Part shown: positions 1 through 7,871 of the stretch, one piece after another
Numbering within the stretch: the stretch's first letter is position 1
Layout of the letters: every line of letters starts with the position of its first letter
Assembly (NCBI GenBank): GCA_963711725.1
Contig: CAVQFO010000007.1
Coordinates: 1-20,935, forward strand
DNA length: 20,935 bases
Direction of reading: 5' to 3'
DNA from: CAVQFO01 sp963711725
GTDB lineage: Bacteria; Pseudomonadota; Gammaproteobacteria; Nitrococcales; Aquisalimonadaceae
Program-made: the position numbers and the translations under genes
The notes under the pieces: model-generated
The model's input: only the letters and a program-made list of their open reading frames with translations
Databases searched by the model: none
Told to the model about the DNA's origin: nothing

Positions 1-1298
1 CCGAGTCGGGTAGCAGCAGCGTGGCGTGCAAAGAACGCCTCCAGGCTGGGAACGCGGTCGATCTGAACGGCAACCTACAGTGCTCAACTGCTCCAGCACG
101 TCCCTCCTGGGGATCTTCCAATCCAGCGAAGCGGCTGACACGCAGTCCGCCAGATGCCCAGTTCCTCGCGGCCACAGATGAGATGGGCCTTCAGGAGCGT
201 GAGGGGGCCCAAGGACAGTCGATGATCGCGTTCGGGTGAAGGCGCCGCAGCTCCCGCAGCCCGGTGCCGCCGATGGCGTCCATGCGGACGCTGAACCAAA
301 GGCGGTGGTCCGGGAACTCCAGATCCGCCAGAGCCCGGCTCAAGGTGCCGATACACGCCGTGGGCGGCAGCACCACCGAATGCCGCGGCGGCGGCGGCGA
401 GGCGTTCCAGCGTGGATGCCAGGTTCCGCGGCAGCGCATCGTAGGCCCGAGGTGGCGGTACATTCCGCCCAGTGGACGTTGGCGGTGAGGAACTGCTGGA
501 GATTCAGCGGGCTGTTCACATCCTCCCAGACGAGCTGAACATGCTCGGCAACTGGTGGGCACGAATCAGCCTGGCGACATCGTAGCTCTCGCCGCTGACC
601 GCGTCCCGTGCGGGGCGATTGCGGGAGGTGCGCCCAAACAATCCCGCGTGGAGCAGCAGCGCGTCCGGGCGCCGGAGCAGGTCTTCATTGCGTGGAGATT
701 GTCCAGCTCGTCGTCCACGATGGCGACGATGCGGTACCCGTGGCCCACGAACTGGTTGAGCCCGTCGCGTTTTCACGGCTGACGTCGCCGTCGTGTGCCG
801 GGGCCATCATTTGCAGCATTTCGCTGGTGAACTTGACGCGGAATTCGGCACCCAGGCGGTTCAACGACCGCAGCGTTACCAAGCGGGCGGACTCTGGCCG
901 CGAGGTGTTGAGCGCGACATGGACCCCGGGCTGGAGCTGGAACCAGCGGATCACTTCCAGCACGCCCCGGAAGGGACGATGGGACGCGAATACCGTCTCC
1001 GTGGACCAGCGGCGCTCGTCGAGGAACGCCACCACCTCGTCGCGCCTTATACCCGGGACCGCACAGGCGGCGAGCAGGCCGGTCAGGTCTTCGCCGTGTC
1101 GGCGCACCTGTCCAGGGTGCAGTTCCGGAACCAGTCGGTGCCGAAATGTTCATCGGCTCGCCGAAGCAAATGCAGCGTCGCATAATGGTCGTCGAGTATC
1201 GTTCCATCGATGTCGAACACGATCAGCAGTGAGTCGGTGGGATGCGCGGCGCGCATCGCCTGATAATGCCGAGCCAGGGCATTCATCCAATTGTTCAT
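1..1298 (-). pseudogene. HAD-type hydrolase with a C-terminal PLC-like domain, multiply frameshifted and cut by the window edge
   Basis: Reading leftwards from the ATG at 1298, the protein can be followed only by changing frame about eight times. The N-terminal part has HAD motifs: FDIDGTILD (motif I), ALNTSRPE (motif II), a Lys around SREK if one A is restored near 779, and IVAIVDDELDN (motif IV). The later part carries pieces such as VQLVWEDVNSPLNL, NVHWAEC, LWFSVRMD, HPNAIIDCPLGPL, LDWKIPRRDVLEQL and VPSLEAFFARHAAAT. Their order resembles the PLC-like (FAM151/GDPD-type) domains that follow HAD domains in some bacteria; that assignment is inference from memory of the pattern. The C-terminus lies beyond position 1. 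Break density is far higher than elsewhere in the window, so this may be a true pseudogene or a poorly sequenced stretch. HAD identity is fairly secure, the second domain tentative. Confidence 0.55.
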
Positions 1299-1463
1299 GG
1301 CAGAACCTCGTCGCCGGAGGATATAACTGTCCGGAGTATAAAGAGGCGGCGTGACGATTTCGTGACGCGATAGCCCCGGGTTGTTCCTGGGGAATCGCCC
1401 AGCAGACGGGGCTGGCGCGCCGGGCTAGGGCGGTGGTTTCGTGTGCGCACCCAAGGGGGGGAT

Positions 1464-2213
1464 ATGTTTCTTTGGCTTTTCCGCGTCGCGCGCTACGCCG
1501 TCGCTTGGCTGGATCTCGTCATCTGGACCGTCGGCATGACGGTGCTCGCCATGTTCCCGCGACGGGTGGTTGAAGGTGTTTATCCGAAGCTGTTCTGGTC
1601 GTGGTGCCGGGTTTTCGTGCGCGCGCTGGGCGTGCGGCTGTTTCTGCATCAGAAGAACGCCAGGCCCTTGCCGGAGCGCTACCTGCTGGTGGCGAATCAC
1701 CCGTCCGCCTTTGAGGACGTCGGGATCCCGGCGCTGTTCGACGTCTACTCCCTGGCCAAGCATGAGGTGGCGGATTGGTGGGTCGTAGGGCGCATCGCCA
1801 AGGCGGCGGGCACCTTGTTTGTCGAGCGCGAGTCGGCGGAATCACGCCACCAGGCGGCGGAATCGATTGCCGAGGCGCTGCTCGAGGGGAAAAACGTGGC
1901 ACTGTATCCGGAGGGCGGATGCAAGGGGCGCCGCATTGCCCATCAGTTCAAGTACGGCGCATTCGATATAAGCCTTCGCACCGGAATACCGATCCTGCCG
2001 GTGTTCATTCATTACGAGGCCCAGGATGAGTTCGAGTGGAGGCCGGGCCAGACCTTGCTGCACAAGATCTGGCATTTCATGACGGCCACGAATCCACGCG
2101 CGAACTACTACGTCTACGACGCTATCGATCCCGGCGATTTCCGGGACAAGGAAACCTATACCGCCCACGTATACGAGTGCTATCTTCGGTGGCAGTCGGA
2201 ATACCTGGAGTAG
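1464..2213 (+). CDS. PlsC-like lysophospholipid acyltransferase family protein
   Basis: Predicted membrane-associated acyltransferase of 249 residues, of the family that transfers acyl chains to lysophosphatidate or related acceptors in the inner membrane. A hydrophobic N-terminal segment (residues about 9-31) is followed by the acyltransferase block: NHPSAFED at 78-85 and YPEGG at 148-152, which correspond to motif I (NHX4D) and motif III (FPEGT). The residue in the HX4D aspartate position is Glu84, with Asp85 next to it, so the catalytic dyad is either HX4E or shifted by one. An upstream GTG at 1443 is possible, but ATG 1464 has the run AAGGGGGG at 1452-1459 just before it, so I chose 1464. 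The gene ends 8 nt from the stop of the convergent FAH-family gene. Acceptor specificity is unknown. Confidence 0.8.
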   Translation: MFLWLFRVARYAVAWLDLVIWTVGMTVLAMFPRRVVEGVYPKLFWSWCRVFVRALGVRLFLHQKNARPLPERYLLVANHPSAFEDVGIPALFDVYSLAKHEVADWWVVGRIAKAAGTLFVERESAESRHQAAESIAEALLEGKNVALYPEGGCKGRRIAHQFKYGAFDISLRTGIPILPVFIHYEAQDEFEWRPGQTLLHKIWHFMTATNPRANYYVYDAIDPGDFRDKETYTAHVYECYLRWQSEYLE

Positions 2214-2221
2214 AGCGCCGC

Positions 2222-3106
2222 TCAGGCCGGCGGCACGATCCGGTTACGAATAACGCCGATACCGTCTATCTCGCACTCCACCACATCGCCGTGATGCAGA
2301 AACTCCGGCGGTGTTCGCGCGAAGCCCACCCCCTCCGGGGTTCCGGTCGCGATCACATCGCCGGGCTCCAGCACCATGCTGCGGGAGAGGATGGCTATGG
2401 TCTGGGCCACGCCGAAGATCTGATCGCCCGTGTTGGAATCCTGCTTGATGGCGTCGTTGACGCGGCAGCGGATGGACAGGGCCTGCGGGTCGGCGACCGC
2501 GTCCCGGGAGACGATCCACGGGCCCATGGGGCAGCAGCCGGTCACGCTCTTGCCCAGGAAGAACTGTTTGTGCCGGAACTGAAGGTCCCGCGCCGAGAGA
2601 TCATTGACCACCATGTATCCAAACACATGGTTCAGAGCATCCGCCTCGGACACCTTGTGGGCGCGCTGGCCGATCACGACTCCGAGCTCCACTTCCCAGT
2701 CCAGCTTCTCGGTGGCCTCCGGGTCCAGGACGACATCGCCGTTGGGATCGTTGATCGATGAGATCGCCTTGGTGAACACGACGGGGTGTTCCGGGAGTTC
2801 GACGTCCTTGCCCGAGGCCTTGAACGATTCCTGGGCATGAGCGGCGTAATTGAGGCCCAGACACATCACGTTATTGGGGGGCCGGGCGAGGGGGCGGCGC
2901 AGAGCGGCGGGGTCCATATCCAGCGTTTCGGCGTCCGGCGCCTGGTCCAGTCGTTCCACCAGTTTCAGCGCCTGGTCCAGCCCCAGTGCCACAACCTGGT
3001 CGAGGCTTGCGGGCCAGTCTCCGCCCAGGGGGGCCAGGGTGATCCGTCCATCGCGGACGACGCCCCAGCGAAGTCGACCATTCAGTTCGTAGCCGGCGAA
3101 ATTCAT
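2222..3106 (-). CDS. fumarylacetoacetate hydrolase (FAH) family protein
   Basis: A 294-residue cytoplasmic enzyme of the FAH superfamily, whose members cleave or decarboxylate beta-diketo or 2-hydroxy-dienoate acids, often late in aromatic or sugar-acid breakdown. A short N-terminal domain (residues 1-70) precedes the catalytic domain. Metal ligands are visible as Glu138 and Glu140 in DWEVELGVVIG and Asp169 in VVNDLSARD; Lys186 in LGKS and the terminal ATGTPEGVGF block are also family hallmarks. The start at 3106 is preceded by GGAGGA at a normal distance. It is a lone minus-strand gene: its upstream neighbour is divergent and its downstream neighbour convergent, so context does not identify the substrate. 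The family assignment is strong and the exact reaction is not determinable. Confidence 0.88.
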   Translation of the reverse strand: MNFAGYELNGRLRWGVVRDGRITLAPLGGDWPASLDQVVALGLDQALKLVERLDQAPDAETLDMDPAALRRPLARPPNNVMCLGLNYAAHAQESFKASGKDVELPEHPVVFTKAISSINDPNGDVVLDPEATEKLDWEVELGVVIGQRAHKVSEADALNHVFGYMVVNDLSARDLQFRHKQFFLGKSVTGCCPMGPWIVSRDAVADPQALSIRCRVNDAIKQDSNTGDQIFGVAQTIAILSRSMVLEPGDVIATGTPEGVGFARTPPEFLHHGDVVECEIDGIGVIRNRIVPPA

Positions 3107-3181
3107 CGAAGAATCCTCCGTAAAGGTCGGTCGCGGAAGCTGTCCATGTTAACGGAAAATGGCCCCATCGGCCCGCGATTG

Positions 3182-3187
3182 TATAAT
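3182..3187 (+). promoter_or_regulatory. candidate -10 box for the SelW-like/L,D-transpeptidase pair
   Basis: A perfect TATAAT lies 26 nt before the ATG at 3214, in the 107-nt divergent gap between the FAH-family gene and the SelW-like gene. Transcription from it would give a leader of about 20 nt. No good -35 hexamer is seen 16-18 nt upstream, so it may need an activator or be fortuitous. Confidence 0.4.
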
Positions 3188-3213
3188 GGGCAAAAGTCGC
3201 AAAATGATGCACC

Positions 3214-3519
3214 ATGCCCGCGACGCGCCTTGAAATACGGTATTGTCGCAAGTGCAGGTTCGTCCTCAGCGCGTCCTGGCTTGCCCAGGAGATCCTGTTC
3301 ACCTTCGGCCACGTGTTGGGCGAGGTGGCGCTGGTGCCGGGCGAAGGCGGCGTCTTCGACGTGGTGCTGGATGGGCGGCTGATCTTCTCGCGGAAGGCAA
3401 GCGGACGCTTTCCCGAGGCCAAAGAGCTTAAACAGTTGATTCGCGATGTGGTTGCACCGGCCATGGATCTCGGCCACAGCGATCGGAACTCGTCAGAGGA
3501 CACCGAAACTGATGGTTGA
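3214..3519 (+). CDS. SelT/SelW/SelH (Rdx) family thioredoxin-like protein, cysteine form
   Basis: A 101-residue protein of the Rdx family, small thioredoxin-fold proteins thought to act in thiol redox reactions. The diagnostic layout is present: YCRKC at residues 10-14 (the selenoprotein CxxU motif with Cys in place of Sec), SWLAQEILFTF at 21-31, the glycine-rich PGEGGVFDV at 42-50, and a C-terminal LKQLIRDVVAP...LGHSD block. Length is typical of bacterial members. There is no in-frame TGA, so no selenocysteine is involved. The start ATG follows a perfect TATAAT by 26 nt but has no clear Shine-Dalgarno site. Its last 8 nt overlap the start of the downstream L,D-transpeptidase gene, so the two are probably translated together. 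Family assignment is firm; substrate unknown. Confidence 0.85.
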   Translation: MPATRLEIRYCRKCRFVLSASWLAQEILFTFGHVLGEVALVPGEGGVFDVVLDGRLIFSRKASGRFPEAKELKQLIRDVVAPAMDLGHSDRNSSEDTETDG

Positions 3520-4549
3520 ACGCAAACGGTCCCGCCGCTGGCTGGCGGGGCGGGGAGGCAGGGCTTTCGAGGCCCTAGGATGGGGCGCCGTGGTGGCGCT
3601 GGTCATGGCTTTCGCCGGCCCCGCGCTGGCGGAAACGTATCCGCTTCCCCCAAGGACGTGGATCTCATCGGTCACGTGCAGACGGTTACGGCCAAAAAAT
3701 CCGATACCCTCCTGGACATCGGCCGGCGCTATGGGGTCGGCTACAACGAAATGCGCGCCGCCAATCGGGGGTGGACATGTGGCTGCCCAAGCCGGGCAGC
3801 AAGATCGTGGTCCCCACCCGTTACATCCTGCCGCCGGGGCCGAGGCGGGGCATCGTGCTGAATCTCCCGGAAATGCGGTTGTACTACTATCCGCCCGCCG
3901 AACGCGGTCAGCCGCGCGTGGTCGAAACCTTTCCGGTGAGCATCGGGCGAATGGACTGGGCGACCCGTTGGGTGAAACCCGGGTGATCGCCAAGAAGAAG
4001 GACCCGGCCTGGTATCCGCCGGAGTCGATCCGGGAGGAGGCGGCCAAGAAGGGCGAGGAAATGCCCAAGGTCGTGCCCGCGGGCCCGGACGATCCCCTGG
4101 GGCAACACGCGCTGCGTCTGGGGATTCCGGGTTATCTGATCCACGGGACCAACAAACCCTGGGGCGTGGGGATGCGGGTGAGTCACGGCTGCATCCGAAT
4201 GTACCCGGAGGACATCGCAGAGCTGTTCGGCGAAGTCCCGGTCAACACGCCGGTGCGGATCATCAATCAGCCCTACAAGGCCGGTTGGTACGCCGGGACC
4301 TTGTTCATCGAAGCTCATCGGGTACTGGAAGAAGACAAGAACAAGGGCCTGCAGGGTTACCTGCCGGCGGTGGAAGCGGTGGCCAACTCCCTGGGCGGGC
4401 AGCCGGAGCCGGTCAACTACGATGAGCTCAAGGCGGCGGCCAAGCGGTTCCTGGGCTATCCGGTACCGATTTCCAGATTTGTTGGTGGCAGTGCCGCCAC
4501 CCGTGTGGCGTCAACGGACCGCAAGGCATCGGACCGACCGGGCGGCTGA
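3512..4549 (+). CDS. LysM-containing L,D-transpeptidase (YkuD/ErfK-type), with three single-base frame breaks
   Basis: Secreted peptidoglycan enzyme that would use a catalytic Cys to form 3-3 crosslinks or attach lipoproteins to meso-diaminopimelate. Corrected length is about 346 residues. The signal peptide is residues 1-40 (ALA before Glu41). A LysM-like segment (TVTAKKSDTLLDIGRRYGV) follows, and then the YkuD domain with His212 in HGTNKPWG and catalytic Cys228 in SHGCIRM. A tail of about 85 residues after the domain has no recognised function. The frame changes three times, near 3650 (C run), 3766 (AATCGGGGG) and 3964 (ACCCG); adding one base at each gives continuous family-like sequence, which argues for sequencing deletions. 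The start overlaps the SelW-like gene by 8 nt. It faces the Lpp-like gene across a bidirectional terminator. Confidence 0.82.
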   Translation: MVERKRSRRWLAGRGGRAFEALGWGAVVALVMAFAGPALAETYPLPPRTWISSVTCRRLRPKNPIPSWTSAGAMGSATTKCAPPIGGGHVAAQAGQQDRGPHPLHPAAGAEAGHRAESPGNAVVLLSARRTRSAARGRNLSGEHRANGLGDPLGETRVIAKKKDPAWYPPESIREEAAKKGEEMPKVVPAGPDDPLGQHALRLGIPGYLIHGTNKPWGVGMRVSHGCIRMYPEDIAELFGEVPVNTPVRIINQPYKAGWYAGTLFIEAHRVLEEDKNKGLQGYLPAVEAVANSLGGQPEPVNYDELKAAAKRFLGYPVPISRFVGGSAATRVASTDRKASDRPGG

Positions 4550-4614
4550 GCCGGCCGGGGGACGGCAGGCGACTCCCGCCGCGCCCATTTTTGTGCCCGG
4601 TTCGCCGGACAATA

Positions 4615-4640
4615 AAAAACCCCGCAAAAGCGGGGTTTTT
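4615..4640. terminator. bidirectional rho-independent terminator
   Basis: AAAAACCCCGC (4615-4625), an AAAA loop, then GCGGGGTTTTT (4630-4640): an 11-bp perfect inverted repeat with an A run on one side and a T run on the other. It works in both directions and lies between the convergent L,D-transpeptidase (+) and Lpp-like (-) genes. Confidence 0.93.
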
Positions 4641-4660
4641 CCGTGTTGCGGCAGAAGTCC

Positions 4661-4957
4661 TTACTTGTTCATGGACTTCTTGAACATGCGATCGATCTTC
4701 TCGTTCAGGCTATCGATCTTCTGGCTGTTGCGATCGGCGCTGTACTGAGCGGCGCGCGCGATGCCCTCGGCGCTACTGGCCTGATCTTTGGCTTCCTGCG
4801 CAACGCTCATGGCCTTATCGGCTTTGGACTGGGCGTCCTGTACCATCTGCTTCAGGTCACTGTTGTCGGCTGTCTGGGTGGAAGCACAACCGACCAACAG
4901 GCCCATGGACAGGCCTACCGCAGACACTTTGAGCAATTTCTTCAGGCTTTGCGACAT
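4661..4957 (-). CDS. Lpp/OprI-like murein lipoprotein
   Basis: A 98-residue outer-membrane lipoprotein resembling Braun lipoprotein and Pseudomonas OprI. The signal peptide ends in lipobox LVGC with the acylated Cys24. The mature part (about 75 residues) is alanine-rich with heptad-like spacing (AQSKADKAMSVAQEAKDQ), as expected for a trimeric helix. It ends in KKSMNK, so the terminal residue is Lys, the residue that L,D-transpeptidases join to peptidoglycan in E. coli Lpp. The start at 4957 is preceded by AAGGAGA at good spacing; an in-frame ATG at 5017 would add 20 residues without a signal-like character. L,D-transpeptidase genes lie on both sides. A strong terminator follows at 4615-4640. 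Family assignment is strong, and covalent attachment is inferred. Confidence 0.85.
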   Translation of the reverse strand: MSQSLKKLLKVSAVGLSMGLLVGCASTQTADNSDLKQMVQDAQSKADKAMSVAQEAKDQASSAEGIARAAQYSADRNSQKIDSLNEKIDRMFKKSMNK

Positions 4958-5034
4958 CGTAGCAGTCTCCTTCTCGCTCTCTCTTGTTGTTCGGGTCGAG
5001 GCAACCGCCCCGGCCACTGAACGGACATTCTAGG

Positions 5035-5040
5035 AGTATA
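5035..5040 (-). promoter_or_regulatory. candidate -10 box of the Lpp-like gene
   Basis: TATACT on the minus strand, 77 nt before the lipoprotein start, in the AT-richer part of the 157-nt gap after the second transpeptidase gene. A poor -35 candidate lies in the CTTTAAC stretch about 16 nt further upstream. A separate promoter would suit an abundant lipoprotein. Confidence 0.4.
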
Positions 5041-5114
5041 GGCCAGAAGATGAAAGTTAAAGGTTTTGTTTTTGTCGATTAGTGCGAAAAACGGCCATTT
5101 TTGCCCGAAATGTG

Positions 5115-5675
5115 TCACCGAATGACAACGCGCGTTCCCAATTGCACGAAGCGAGCGAGCTCGTCGATCTGGTGATCGGTCAAGGCGATGCAGCCTCGCG
5201 TCCAATTCAGGCGCCGGTGAAGGGCGAGGCTGGCCTCTCCGATGCCGTGGATGCCTATATAACCGCCGAGAGGCGTGTTTTGGGGTGGTGCGCGATGCGC
5301 ATGGATGGCATCGACGATGGAATTGTATTGCCGCTCATCGAGATCGCCGCGTTCGATGGCTTGCCGGGCGTAGGGCATGGTGGGGTAGTCCAGCCCCAGG
5401 AAGAGGTGGTATTCGCTGTCGCGATTGATCCGATCGATATGAAACTCGCCCTTGGGGGTGGTGTTGTCCCCATCCCTGCGGTAGGGCGCCGCGCCGTTTC
5501 GGCCGATGGAGATGTTATAGAACCGCTTCAGCAATTGCTGGCCGCGATACACCGCCATGCGCTGAGCAGTGGTATCGATCAGCAGCCAGGTCTTGCCGGC
5601 CGCCTGGCCCGGCGCCGAAGCCGCGAGCATCAAAATCGCGATACACAACCCCACCGGGCCCCTCAAGGCTTTCAT
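5115..5675 (-). CDS. L,D-transpeptidase family protein (YkuD domain)
   Basis: A secreted 186-residue protein made of a signal peptide (residues 1-26, ending GQAA) and a single YkuD domain. Family landmarks are WLLIDTTAQRMAVYRGQ near the N-terminus, IGRNG at 57-61, TPKGEFHI at 73-80, His143 in IGIHGIG and the catalytic Cys162 in TRGCIAL. The usual SHGC is TRGC here, a common variant. There is no LysM or C-terminal extension, unlike the transpeptidase at 3512-4549. The start is preceded by GGAGAG. It sits 39 nt after the glutaredoxin gene, so the two probably share a transcript, and 157 nt before the Lpp-like gene. Likely roles are lipoprotein attachment or 3-3 crosslinking; amidase activity, known for some members, cannot be excluded. 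Confidence 0.88.
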   Translation of the reverse strand: MKALRGPVGLCIAILMLAASAPGQAAGKTWLLIDTTAQRMAVYRGQQLLKRFYNISIGRNGAAPYRRDGDNTTPKGEFHIDRINRDSEYHLFLGLDYPTMPYARQAIERGDLDERQYNSIVDAIHAHRAPPQNTPLGGYIGIHGIGEASLALHRRLNWTRGCIALTDHQIDELARFVQLGTRVVIR

Positions 5676-5714
5676 TCTTCATTCTCTCCGCTGCGGACGG
5701 ACAGCAGCTTCGCG

Positions 5715-5963
5715 CTACTGTCCGACAAACTGCATTATCGTTGTCGGTTCAAAAGGCCAGTCCAATTCGCCGCCGTCGCTTTGCCGGCGTAGGACGGGAA
5801 TGCGCAGTCCGTAGCGTTCGTAGAGTCCATCGTCCTCGATAATATCCACTTCCGTGAGCGCAATGTCCGTGACGCCGTTTTCGTTCAGGAACTCGATCAT
5901 CTCACGGGCCTGGTCGCACAAGTGGCAACCGAGGGTCCCAAACAGCGTTACGGTATGGTTCAT
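5715..5963 (-). CDS. glutaredoxin family protein (DUF836-type)
   Basis: A small 82-residue thioredoxin-fold protein. The active site is C13-H-L-C16 in FGTLGCHLCDQA, the cis-proline is Pro56 in RIPVL, and the beta-strand EVDII lies between them, matching the short glutaredoxin-like DUF836 family. It has no signal peptide, so it should be cytoplasmic. It starts a probable two-gene unit with the downstream L,D-transpeptidase (39-nt gap), although that enzyme works in the periplasm. The gene is divergent from dusA with a 103-nt gap. Thiol-disulfide exchange is inferred from fold and motif; the partner is unknown. Confidence 0.82.
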   Translation of the reverse strand: MNHTVTLFGTLGCHLCDQAREMIEFLNENGVTDIALTEVDIIEDDGLYERYGLRIPVLRRQSDGGELDWPFEPTTIMQFVGQ

Positions 5964-6066
5964 AGGGATGTATTCGAGGCTTGCCGTGGTCGATCCGGAA
6001 AGTTAGGGTACCCGGCCCGGCCATTGTCGCGCCTGCGGGAATCCCGATTAGTCAATATGTTACCTG

Positions 6067-7083
6067 ATGATTACGCCTCTACCCAACACTAACGGGCGTC
6101 CGGATCGCAGGCTGTCAGTGGCCCCGATGATGGAGTGCACCGACCACCATGACCGGTACTTCCTGCGCCTGATCAGTCGTCACACGCTTCTCTATACGGA
6201 AATGGTGGCGGCCAACACGCTGGTGCACGCCGATCCCGCACGGTTCCTGCGTTTCAATGACAGCGAACATCCGGTCGCCCTTCAATTGGGTGGCAGCGAT
6301 CCTGACGCGCTGGCGGTCGGCTGCGGCCTCGCCGAGCAGTTCGGCTACGACGAGGTCAACCTCAACGTGGGATGCCCGAGCGATCGCGTTCAATCGGGAC
6401 GGTTCGGCGCCTGCCTGATGGCGGAGCCCGAGCTGGTGGCGGACTGCGTGGCCGCGATGAAACAGGCCTGCGATCTGCCGGTTACGGTCAAGACCCGGAT
6501 CGGGATCGACGACCGGGACAGCTACGACGAACTCTGCGGTTTTGTTGCGACGGTGGCCGCCGCCGGCGCGGAGACGTTCATTGTGCATGCCCGCAAGGCT
6601 TGGTTGAACGGTTTGAGCCCGAAGCAGAATCGCACGGTGCCGCCCTTGCGCTACGATCGGGTTCACGCCCTGAAACGCGATTTCCCCGCCCTGGAGATCG
6701 TGATCAATGGCGGCATTCGTAGCCTCGACGAGGCCACCGCGCAACTGGCATACGTGGACGGCGTCATGATCGGCCGGGAGGCCTACGGCAATCCTTATAT
6801 GCTCGCCGAGGCGGACCGGCTTGTTTTCGGCGACACCACTCCGGCTCGCAGCCGGGAGCAGGTACTGCAGGAAATGCTGCTCTACATCGAGCGGGAGCTC
6901 GCCTCGGGCGCATCGCTGAAGTGGATCGTGCGCCACCTGTTCGGCCTTTTTCAGGGGCAGCCCGGGGCGCGGGCGTGGCGGCGCTACCTCACCGAGAACG
7001 CCGGGCGGCCCGGCGCGGGCGCGGAGGTGGTTCGGGAGGCGGCGGCACTGATTCAGCCCGCTGCGGAACGGTTGGCGGGTTAG
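6067..7083 (+). CDS. dusA: tRNA-dihydrouridine(20/20a) synthase DusA
   Basis: Flavoenzyme that reduces uridine to dihydrouridine in the tRNA D-loop using NADPH. The 338-residue protein has the DusA landmarks: APMMECTD at 19-26, VALQLGGSDP at 70-79, catalytic Cys103 in NVGCPSDRVQSGRFGACLM, VKTRIGIDD, FIVHARKAWLNGLSPKQNR, and the FMN-phosphate blocks INGGIRS and MIGREAYGNP. A C-terminal helical domain completes the normal length. The start ATG has no strong ribosome site but fits the family N-terminus. The stop overlaps that of the convergent tatD by 4 nt (TTAG read both ways). The assignment to DusA rather than DusB or DusC rests on the PSDRVQSGRFGACLM block. Confidence 0.95.
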   Translation: MITPLPNTNGRPDRRLSVAPMMECTDHHDRYFLRLISRHTLLYTEMVAANTLVHADPARFLRFNDSEHPVALQLGGSDPDALAVGCGLAEQFGYDEVNLNVGCPSDRVQSGRFGACLMAEPELVADCVAAMKQACDLPVTVKTRIGIDDRDSYDELCGFVATVAAAGAETFIVHARKAWLNGLSPKQNRTVPPLRYDRVHALKRDFPALEIVINGGIRSLDEATAQLAYVDGVMIGREAYGNPYMLAEADRLVFGDTTPARSREQVLQEMLLYIERELASGASLKWIVRHLFGLFQGQPGARAWRRYLTENAGRPGAGAEVVREAAALIQPAAERLAG

Positions 7084-7871
7084 TCGTCCAGCCGGAAGAA
7101 CCGCTTTGCAGTCTCCGTGGTGGCTCGCGCAAGCTCCTCGGCCGGTTCTCCCCGGCAATTCGCCACGGCGGTGACGATATGGGCCAGGTGGAACGGTTCG
7201 TTGCGCCGTCCCTGGGGTTTAGGTTTCAGGTCCCGCGGCAGTAGATAGGGCGCGTCGGTTTCCACCATCAGGCGCGTGGCCGGAATATCCCCCACGATTT
7301 CGCGCAAGCCCAGGCCGCGGCGCTCGTCGCAGATCCAGCCCGTTACTCCGATGTGCAGATCCAGGTCGAGATAGTCCCACAGTGCGTCCCGGGTATCGGT
7401 GAAGCAGTGGACCACCGCGTCGCTCAGGTGATCCCGGAATTCCTTCAGGATCGCCAACAGCCGGGGGTGGGCGTCCCGCTGGTGGATGAACACCGGCAGC
7501 CCGGTTTCGGCCGCCAGCTCCAATTGCGCGATGAAGCATCGTTCCTGATCCGCGGGCGGGGAGTAGTTGCGGTTGAAGTCCAGCCCCGTTTCGCCCACGG
7601 CGACCACGGCATCTTCGGCGGCGAGTGAGCGCAGGGCGGTCAACGTGTCCGGGCCGAATTCCTTGGCGTGGTGCGGGTGGACGCCGGCGGTGGCGCTCAG
7701 CATGTCGGGGCGGGTCCGTGCCAGCGCCAGGGCCTCGGCGCTTTCCGCCTCGCTGGTTCCGGTCACCACGACGCGCGCGACCCCGGCCTCCCGGGCCCGC
7801 TCCAGAACGTCGTCCAGATCATCCCGGAACGCTGAGTTCGTCAGGTTGGCGCCGATATCGATCAGTTCCAT
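7080..7871 (-). CDS. tatD: TatD metal-dependent deoxyribonuclease
   Basis: TIM-barrel metallo-nuclease (3'-5' DNA/RNA exonuclease in E. coli). The 263-residue product follows TatD proper: N-terminal MELIDIGANLTNSAFRDD in place of the DxHxH of other TatD-family members, GVHPHHAKEF, VGETGLDFNRNYSPP, FIHQRDAH, VVHCFTDT, GVTGWICDERRG, and VETDAPYLLPRDLKPKP. Metal ligands are the conserved Glu in GETGLD, His in IHQRD and VVHCF, and Asp in ETDAP. An in-frame ATG at 8015, preceded by GGAAGG, would add 48 residues; the start at 7871, preceded by AAGGAC, matches the family N-terminus. It is convergent with dusA. The assignment is strong. Confidence 0.94.
   Translation of the reverse strand: MELIDIGANLTNSAFRDDLDDVLERAREAGVARVVVTGTSEAESAEALALARTRPDMLSATAGVHPHHAKEFGPDTLTALRSLAAEDAVVAVGETGLDFNRNYSPPADQERCFIAQLELAAETGLPVFIHQRDAHPRLLAILKEFRDHLSDAVVHCFTDTRDALWDYLDLDLHIGVTGWICDERRGLGLREIVGDIPATRLMVETDAPYLLPRDLKPKPQGRRNEPFHLAHIVTAVANCRGEPAEELARATTETAKRFFRLDD

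Noticed and set aside
3244..3258. Selenocysteine codon in the SelW-like gene
   Set aside because: Both active-site positions are Cys codons and no in-frame TGA or SECIS-like element is needed.
3646..3970. Programmed ribosomal frameshifting in the L,D-transpeptidase gene
   Set aside because: Three shifts in one gene, each mended by one base in a run and without a slippery heptamer plus pseudoknot, fit sequence error better.
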